Source of the DNA: Blumeriella jaapii
Lineage: Eukaryota; Ascomycota; Leotiomycetes; Helotiales; Drepanopezizaceae
DNA length: 64,000 bases
NCBI GenBank assembly: GCA_009599575.1
Contig: VWND01000001.1
Location: forward strand, 2,356,001-2,420,000
Direction: 5' to 3'
Part shown: positions 57,045-64,000 of the stretch, in pieces
Layout of the letters: each line of letters begins with the position of its first letter
How positions within the stretch are numbered: the stretch's first letter is position 1
Made by a program: the position numbers and the translations under genes
The notes under the pieces: generated by a model
Database searches by the model: none
Told to the model about the DNA's origin: nothing
Seen by the model: the letters and a program-made list of their open reading frames with translations, nothing else

Positions 57045-59379
57045 TCACGTCCACAACCACACGCAGTCACAAACTTTGCCCGACGCCTGCCGCTTCACGG
57101 AAACCTCGACGTCACGCTCGTGGCGAGGTGCGATTGCGGACACGATGCTAGATTCGATCTCATTCAGGTCGACGACGATGGGATTCATCTTGTCGTCTAA
57201 AGCCACTCGAGCATCGCCGTATTGGTCTATCTCGTGCTGGACGCCTACGAAGATGTTAGTCACAGGCTGCGACGGAGCGCTGCGAGAGAATGCGGTGCTC
57301 GCTTACAGTAGGGTGGGATTGATTGAGGGCCTGGGATGCGGCGCTCTCTTATCTTCAGGACTTTGGGGTACGGAAGAGGAATGTTGTATTGGCGGTATAC
57401 CGAGTTATAGGAAGCAGGCAATGATACATGTGAGCTGGTGGCTGCAGTCGGGGCCGCAGCGAGGGCTGAAGATGATGATACAGCGGGTTGGCCTGCGCTG
57501 CTGGTAAGGTTGGCCTAAATCTTGTTAGTCACAGACGTCGAATGGGAATCAGGAGCCAAGACATACATAGATGTAGGCTTCGAGCAGAGTTCCGTTCCAA
57601 TAACAGAACCATGGCGAATCTCCCGGCTGAGTGACGATTTTGTGTTTTGTGCCTCCGACTCCGTCACGCTTGCCGTGGCTTTTCTCGTCTACGCTTCGCC
57701 TCCTTCGGGATTTCCCTTTGTTTCCTGAGATGGCGTTTTCGGGCAGGATCACGATTTTGTCGTATGTCATCTCGAAGAACCACGCTGGACCCTTAGCAGG
57801 ATCTTCAGGATCGCTGACAAGAGTGAGGACCCGATCGTGAGATAGAACAGGCGGTTGCGTGCCATAAGAGAAGTATTCTTCAAAGGTCTGGTTTCCGAGT
57901 TTTAGAGTGATCTCAACGTTGGCAAGGTCGTTGACGGTGTCGGTAACTGGAGATACCATAACCGTGTAGGGACTGATGGGTATTTGACACGACCATGCTG
58001 CATTATGTTCGATATCGCTAATGCATTCATTGTGGGCGACTGCTGGCGCGGAGATAGGTAGAGTATAAGTACCTGTGGGAAGGGCAGCAAGTCCCGTGGG
58101 GACGGCAGTGAGAGGGCTCGCATCATATGTGGTGGTCAAGGTGGTCACAACGACGCTGTTTGTAGCACGTTAGAACATCTAAAGTATGGACCCAGAGTGG
58201 AGTGGGACACTTACGGTTCCGTCTCGATGCCACTGAGCTCGCCACCGACCGGAGGTTTCTGTCTTTTGGCGGCTTCAGGACGGCAAGGACTGTTCCGAGG
58301 ATGATCCCAAACAGTATAAAGACAATGCCGATGAGCAAGAGTACCCACACAGGGACAACGCCGTAGATTTTCCTTCGCGCCCTTTTCTGCCACTTGTTTA
58401 ACTCCGGTTTCTCTGACATGACGGCCGCCGCCGTGTTGACCTGGTGGTTGCTCTGTTCGGACAACGCGCTCCGCGTCGAATCCCGTGAAGGAGATTCGAG
58501 ATCTTCTGTCGACGAGAATTCGGGGTTCCGCGTAGCCAGTCCCAGCCCACCCGCCCCAGCCACGGGTATTGCCACGGCCGGGCGGTTCTGCCTGGCAATC
58601 GCTTCATCGGGGTATTTGGTATAAGGGGGAAGCTGCTCCGTGTGTCCGTCCGGCCCTATGATATCCGCCATCTCTTCTCCTTCTGATCCCAGGCGGCGCT
58701 GATAATCATTGTTCAAGCCAGGAAACCCAACTGGAGCCGGCACGACCGCATCGACGACGCTCTCTGCTTCTGGTACCGTGTTTTGAGGATACATCCCGTA
58801 GGGATGGGTGGGACCGCCTGGTCCGTTGTATGGCCTCTCCGGGACGAAGACTGCCGCGGTCGACGTCGTCGCCATGCTTGCCGTCCTCGCCAAGCGCGAT
58901 TCCTGCGGGTACATCTGGTACGGATGTGACGGCCCCGACGGTCCCTGGTACGGGCTCTCTGGCCTCACATGCGGCACGTCGGTTGCCCCACTGGGTGATC
59001 GAGCCGGTGTGGGATTGAAGTTCGATGCGGCGGTCGAACTCCGTCTCAAGTCGGTCCCCATGCCACCATCGTACCGGAGGTCAAAAGTGTCCATCGCACG
59101 AGGCTTGGTCGTGCTCGAGGGCCGTGGCGGAGGGGTCCTGCTCCGTCTGGGTCCGGCGTATTGGGAGGCCCCAGAAGGCATTCGGCTGTGAGTCGTCATC
59201 GCGATGCCACCCTGTGGCCGGAAGCCGTCCGAGATGCCCATCGCTTGCAGATCGTAATCATCATCGTCGTCGTCGTCGTCGTCGTCGACATGGAGGAATT
59301 GCGGCTGAGGAGGAAGAGATGAGCGCGTCGACAGCCTCCAGTCGCTCCCCATCGACGACCGTGGTTCAGGACCAGCCAT
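57045..59379 (-). CDS. Single-pass membrane protein of fungal DUF7820 type, 4 exons (one junction unsure)
   Basis: Exons in gene order: about 58215-59379, 57567-58155, 57307-57514, 57045-57244. The first 350 residues are cytosolic-like and low-complexity, with a ten-Asp run (about 32-41) encoded by a (GTC)n microsatellite and repeated YNGPGGPTHPYGMYPQ-type motifs. One strong membrane segment is at about 343-365 (VPVWVLLLIGIVFILFGIIL), followed by KPPKDRN. The extracellular part is conserved: TTYDASPLTAVPTG, NAAWSCQIPISPY, YGTQPPVLSHDRVL, GPAWFFEMTYDKIVILPE, PGDSPWFCYWNGTLLEAYIY. From memory this is the DUF7820 family; function unknown. The strong GTAAGT donor at 58214 is out of phase by one base with the upstream frame. 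Either a base is missing just before it, or a weak donor (GTCGGT at 58249) is used. Confidence 0.78.
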
Positions 59380-62300
59380 TTGCCCCGGGCCGCCGTGCCG
59401 AGCGTCGCTCCGTCGCTCTTCTCTTCTCCTGCCTCTGTCACACTCTCTTCCACGTCAATCGGCCTGGAGGGATGGTGATGGCGACGGTCAGGATCTCTTC
59501 CTCACGAGTGTTGAATGCGCAACTGGCGGGGGGTGGCAGCGGGGGCGGCGATGGGGGAGAACCTCTTCACGCGTGATTGATGGCGGGTGAGGATGAGGAT
59601 GAGGATGAGGTGGTGGTGGTGGTTGAGGTGGTGGTGGTGGTGGTGGTGGTGGTTGTGGTTGTGTTGGCAGAGAGGTAAGGTAAGTAAGTTCACAAGATAG
59701 GCGAGACGAGACGGCGCCGTCCACGGAAAATTCGCTAAAAAGTAAACCCGCGGCTGAGACGGCGGGAGCTCGAAGCTGACTGGCTGCCACGGGAGCTGGA
59801 TGGTGAACTTGTGAATAGGTACAGTACATCGCATGCATCTGTGGAGAGAATTGGTTTGGATCTCGATAAGTGGCTCCGTCGGGATATTCAAAGTACTGTA
59901 CGTGCTTGCATCGTACACATCAGCATTATTGTATGCCGCATCCTGTCCGGTTGTTGGTTGTCGCTCTAAGTAAACAACCCGATTCTCCTGCTCGCTTCGC
60001 TTCCCCCTCCACGCAAGCGTTCGGGTCATGATTCTAGCCAGCGTACCACAGTACTGTACTGTACTGTCTCTACTGTACTGTCCCGACTGTACTGTACTGT
60101 CAATTCTCCGTCTGTGTGTGATTGATGCGGCGCTCCCTCATCGTGCACTTTGACAAAGCCCCTGGTCTCTTGCCCCCGGCCTGGGCGCAGCTCTTGACTT
60201 CTTCTCTTGTCCTGAGGCCCGGGCTATGGAACAGAGTACCAGAGTATCGGCTGGTGCTTTCTGAGACTTGTGATACTGTACTTTCGGGGGTTCGATTTGC
60301 TCCCTGGTTTTCCTTCTGCTTCCACTTCTTCCATCCAGCCTTTCACACGCTTAGGGCGTCGCCAACCGGCCGGCCATCTTTACCCCGACGACCGCGAGGA
60401 GAAGAAGCGATCGTCCTAAAGCAGCTTCATATACACAGAGAAGACGACCGCAGTGCACCGTCCGAGCAACGGCCAGATACTGTATTTGGGATTGCTGGAT
60501 TCAAGAGGCATGCCACCAGACTGAAGCAGGCAGTGTTGACTGTGCCGACCGAGACGGAAACATCAAAGATTCTGCCAGGGCAGTGCGATGCTTGGCCCAT
60601 GGCCGGCATCTGCAGGGCTCTCTTAAGATACACGTCCCAGGAACAGTTCATATGGTACTGTACCGTAGTGAACAAAGATACGAAAAGACTCAGCCAGCAG
60701 TAAATCTCGGCCGCCGCTGCACAGCACAGAGCAGTATGTAGCTCGCCAGCTCATGTCCATCTTTTCCCTTTTCCCGGCACAGGTCGTGAGCTTACATCTC
60801 GCTCGGGCCGCAATACGGGCCATCACGCAGTTGGTCAATTCCCTCAGTTGGTGACTGGATCTTGCGGCGATACTACCTAAGTGGCAAGCTCGAAATGGGA
60901 AGGAATGGGATAAGTCAATCACAAGAGACGAGAGCGGTGGTTTCGATCTCTGATTCGAGATTCTGCGCCTGTTTTGCGCGTTGTGTTTTGCATTAACACA
61001 ACCCCTCCGCTCGAGCTCGAGCTGCTCAGGACACAGCCGCGCTTGCAAACACGAAAATTGTGGTGAAAGCTCGCCAAAGCTGTTCTGAGAACTCCTTTCG
61101 GTTCAGGTGGCAGCGCCATAACTTGACAATTGAAAATCATAGGGATTCTGATCACAAGTTATCATTACAGTAGTAGCTGCGTAACTTACCTAGGTACACA
61201 ACTTGCATTGAAGTTCTGATGGCAATAGATCGAACGATGACAAAAGTTCGATCAACAGTTCAAAATTCCAAACAAATTGACAAGACAGTACGTAGAAGAA
61301 GAGCTACAGTTTTGGCGTTGTCGAAACAGGTTACTTCTCATACTAATAAAGCTCATCGTTACTGTTTTTTCCCCAGCAAATTTACGCCCAGATGCCAACT
61401 ATTGTCTTATAGCCCTAAACATCAACGAACTAGTCAGGAGTTGAGATCATCCTCCTTGGCATTGGGGATCCCTTATCTTCCAAATAAACAAGACTTTGCT
61501 CTAAATGTTGTATGAATATCAGCCCCTCCTCAAGCAATTCCTAACCGCAAGGAGCAATCATGACTTGAGGTGGACTAACAGATATGGAAGGGAGTACTGT
61601 ACATCGACTACCTTTTCAAAAAAGCACTGAAAGCTTACACCCTTGGCTCCCTATACGACGTTGCCTTGCTCTCAAGGGCTCGCAACTGTCCATGCCAACC
61701 AAACCAAGACGGTAATCACGGACCACTCCTCGGGCAAGACCAAAAATCTGCCCACAAGGCCAAGAATTCCTCACTTTCCCTGCTGAAAGAAGAGGCGTCG
61801 AGATGACGAGACCACGAGAACAATGCTAAGCAAGTCCTTTGTTGACCTGCCATCGCGAGACCAACTCGGCGCGGCATTCGGATCCAGAGGAAGTGTCCGG
61901 GGCAAAAGGAACCGACCGTAACATCCTGATTCTCTCAAAGCGTCGATGCTTTGCCGGTTTTCTGTTGCTGTTCTGCGTCTCGTCGCCGTCCTCGCTCGCG
62001 GTCGTCAGCGTCAGCTTACCACCAGCGAAATGCAAGCTCGGGGAGAAAGCCGCAACGCTTGCCGCGCCTCAACTGAGAAAGATATAAGACTATCTTCTAT
62101 TACTGTACTTGGCCGGCGCGCAGTGCGCAGGTAGAAGTACATACTGAATGTAGTACTGTACTGTATGTAGCCTGCATAGGGGTCCTGCAGGAAGATGCTG
62201 CTGGCACTTGATATAGAAGCCTTTCGTCTTTCCCGCTCAGCCAGTAGGTAGAAGTAAATTGATCCTGCTCAAAAGATTTGGTAAGATCATTGTTTTGTTC

Positions 62301-62589
62301 CTCGAATCGCTGTTTTGTCTCGAGCACTTCTTTGTTGTGTTGTTGTGGTTCTGGGCGGCTTTAGTGGCGGAAGCGATAGCAACTCGCGCAACACTTTAGT
62401 TTTACTTAATATTATCTCCGATTTTCCTCTTTGGACAAACCCCCCCCCCCTCCCCCCCCCTTTTCTCTCCCACCTTTCAATTCCGTCGTTCGCTGACCAC
62501 TGTTACTGTAAGAGATTCGCCCAAAAATGATCAGAGAGTGATACTAACCGTGCACAGAAAAGAGAACAAACCCGTCTCGCCGTCTCACG
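59380..62589. other. Intergenic, 3.2 kb, no gene found
   Basis: This is the divergent space between the DUF7820 gene and ERG13, the largest gap in the window. It has a GGT/GTGGTG repeat (about 59580-59665), ACTGTACTGTACT clusters (60048-60105, 62100-62165) with single copies at 59819, 59890, 60658 and 61593, and a more A/T-rich part at about 61140-61540. A C/T tract (62435-62470) precedes the ERG13 start. An open frame of 193 codons at 60122-60703 (+) has no recognisable domain and I do not call it. A lowly conserved gene or ncRNA cannot be excluded. Confidence 0.55.
60048..60105 (+). repeat. ACTGT/GTACT pentanucleotide cluster
   Basis: Repeated ACTGT units (ACAGTACTGTACTGTACTGT and variants), separated by short spacers. 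It is the densest copy of a motif scattered through the intergenic spaces of the window. Confidence 0.85.
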
Positions 62590-63957
62590 ATGTCTGCCCG
62601 CCCGCAAAATGTTGGCATCAAGGCCATTGAAATCTATTTCCCTAGCCAGGTACGCCAGATCTGTGCCCAGGACGGTGTATTGAGCGCCTTGGGATATGCG
62701 ATCGCGTACTGAACATCCTGCGTGTAGTGTGTCGATCAGGTCGAGCTTGAGAAATTCGACGGCGTGAGCACGGGAAAATACACAATTGGCTTGGGACAGA
62801 CGAAGATGAGCTTCTGTGACGACAGAGAAGGTAAGAAGGCCGCCTCTTGGGTTCATAGGAACAAGACTCACAACTCCAGACATCTATTCCTTCGCCTTGA
62901 CCGCCACTTCCAACCTCCTCCGCAAGTACAACATTGACCCCAACTCTATTGGACGCCTGGAAGTCGGCACCGAGACCATTCTAGACAAGTCCAAGTCGTG
63001 CAAGTCGGTTCTCATGCAACTGTTTGGCGACAACACCAATATCGAGGGAGTGGACACAGTCAATGCCTGCTACGGAGGAACCAACGCCGTCTTCAACGCC
63101 ATCAACTGGGTGGAGTCTTCAGGCTGGGATGGACGGGATGCCATTGTGGTGGCCGGAGATATTGCCTTGTATGCGAAGGGAGCTGCGCGCCCAACAGGAG
63201 GTGCTGGTGCCGTAGCCATGCTCATTGGCCCCGAGGCGCCAGTCGTGTTCGAGCCAGGTCTGCGGGGGAGCTACATGCAACACGCCTACGATTTCTACAA
63301 GCCCGATTTGACGAGCGAGTACCCGATTGTTGACGGCCACTTCTCCAACAGATGCTATACCGAAGCCGTAGACTCCTGCTACAAGGCCTACAACAAGAGA
63401 GAGGCAACCTTGAAGTCTAAGGCAGATGGCCACTCCAACGGCGACGCCGGTGCCCACTCCAACAAGACTGCCCTCGACAGATTCGACTACATGACTTTCC
63501 ACGCCCCCAACTGCAAGCTAGTCGCCAAGTCTTACGGCCGCCTCCTCTACAATGATTACCTCCAAGACCCCACTTCCCCTGCGTTCGCCGAAGTCCCCAC
63601 CGAGCTCCGCGACCTGGACTACGTAAAGTCGCTCTCCGACAAGGTCGTAGAGAAGACTTTATGGGCTTGACCAAAAAGCGCTTCGCTGAGAGAGTCGCCC
63701 CATCGACCGAAGTCCCTACCATGTGCGGAAACATGTACTGCGCGTCGGTGTACGGGGGTCTCGTCTCGCTGCTCAGCAACGTCGACAGCGCGGCTTTGCA
63801 GGGCAAGAGAGTCGGGATTTTTAGCTACGGCTCTGGCCTAGCTTCGTCGCTGTTTTCGGTCAGAATCAATGGCTCGACCGAACACATCCAGAAGACGTTG
63901 CAGTTGAAGGAGAGACTTGCCGCCAGAACGACCGTGGCGCCGGAAGTATACGATTCG
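62590..63957 (+). CDS. ERG13: HMG-CoA synthase, 5' part, with one frame break
   Basis: Exons: 62590-62649, 62728-62830, 62880-63957, then a GTAAGT donor and an intron that leaves the window. Landmarks: [33 protein letters not shown], the active-site Cys in [36 protein letters not shown], the conserved His in FHAPNCKLV, and [20 protein letters not shown]. It condenses acetyl-CoA with acetoacetyl-CoA in the mevalonate/ergosterol pathway (cytosol). At about 63657-63663 the frame reads KTLWA and stops. Shifting by one base restores [13 protein letters not shown], which the family requires. One T or C is missing in the TTT before ATGGGC: a real 1-bp deletion or an assembly error. The C-terminal part is not in the window. 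Confidence 0.93.
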
Positions 63958-64000
63958 GTAAGTTTCATGCTTTTCCTTTGTGTTTTTTTTTTGGGGACAG

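Noticed and set aside
53996..59379. A metabolite biosynthesis cluster around the SKL hydrolase
   Set aside because: No synthase, P450, transporter or regulator of that type is present in the window.
60122..60703. 193-codon open frame (+)
   Set aside because: No domain, no patterned hydrophobicity and no convincing splice context; it overlaps scattered repeat motifs.
61219..61515. 98-codon open frame (+) in an A/T-rich patch
   Set aside because: No recognisable domain; could be chance in a low-GC stretch.

Overview
The window looks like a gene-dense stretch of a filamentous ascomycete (Pezizomycotina) chromosome. Genes lie on both strands and carry many short introns (mostly 47-140 bp) with fungal signals: GTRNGT-type donors, CTAAC/CTGAC branch sites and YAG acceptors. 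The proteins read as fungal housekeeping orthologues. Exon models below were built by eye from splice signals, reading frame and family knowledge. Where a spliced total is stated to be a multiple of three, I counted it.

Layout. The left edge (1 to about 2140) holds a decayed Gypsy-type LTR retrotransposon with an integrase core. It abuts a glycosyltransferase (-) that stops after its first Rossmann half. From about 5.5 kb the order is: an uncharacterised fungal protein (+), prefoldin 5 (-), ORC1 (+), PRP46 (-), the gankyrin-like proteasome chaperone NAS6 (+), a TMF/Sgm1 golgin (-), alkaline ceramidase (-), prefoldin 1 (+), an uncharacterised coiled-coil protein (+), the mitochondrial glycine carrier HEM25 (-), a NIT-family amidase (+), the phospholipid methyltransferase OPI3 (-), the Rpd3L subunit RXT2 (-), TRAPPC11 (+), the PXA-RGS-PX protein MDM1 (-), the tRNA m7G46 methyltransferase TRM8 (-), a small conserved membrane protein (+), homoserine dehydrogenase HOM6 (-), CCDC174-like (+), the ESCRT-II subunit VPS25 (+), a BRC1/RTT107-like multi-BRCT protein (-), a peroxisomal alpha/beta hydrolase ending SKL (+), a single-pass membrane protein of DUF7820 type (-), and the 5' part of HMG-CoA synthase ERG13 (+), which runs off the right edge.

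I see no secondary-metabolite cluster, CRISPR array, rRNA or convincing tRNA. Functions are scattered rather than arranged in a pathway: chaperones (two prefoldin subunits), replication and repair (ORC1, BRC1), splicing and RNA (PRP46, CCDC174, TRM8), membrane traffic and contact sites (TMF, TRAPPC11, MDM1, VPS25), lipid metabolism (ceramidase, OPI3, ERG13) and mitochondria/peroxisome (HEM25, hydrolase). Intergenic spaces are rich in microsatellites and two dispersed short palindromic motif families (GTACTGTAC-like and TAGGTACCTA-like).

The most useful oddities are three GC-AG introns, a 7-nt microexon in HEM25, single-base frame breaks in ORC1 and ERG13 (and probably the DUF7820 gene), a possible mitochondrial-targeting upstream start in TRM8, and the half glycosyltransferase beside the retroelement. 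I found no clearly new biological system; the uncharacterised families at 5.6-8.1, 25.9-27.3, 46.2-46.6 and 57.0-59.4 kb are the nearest candidates.
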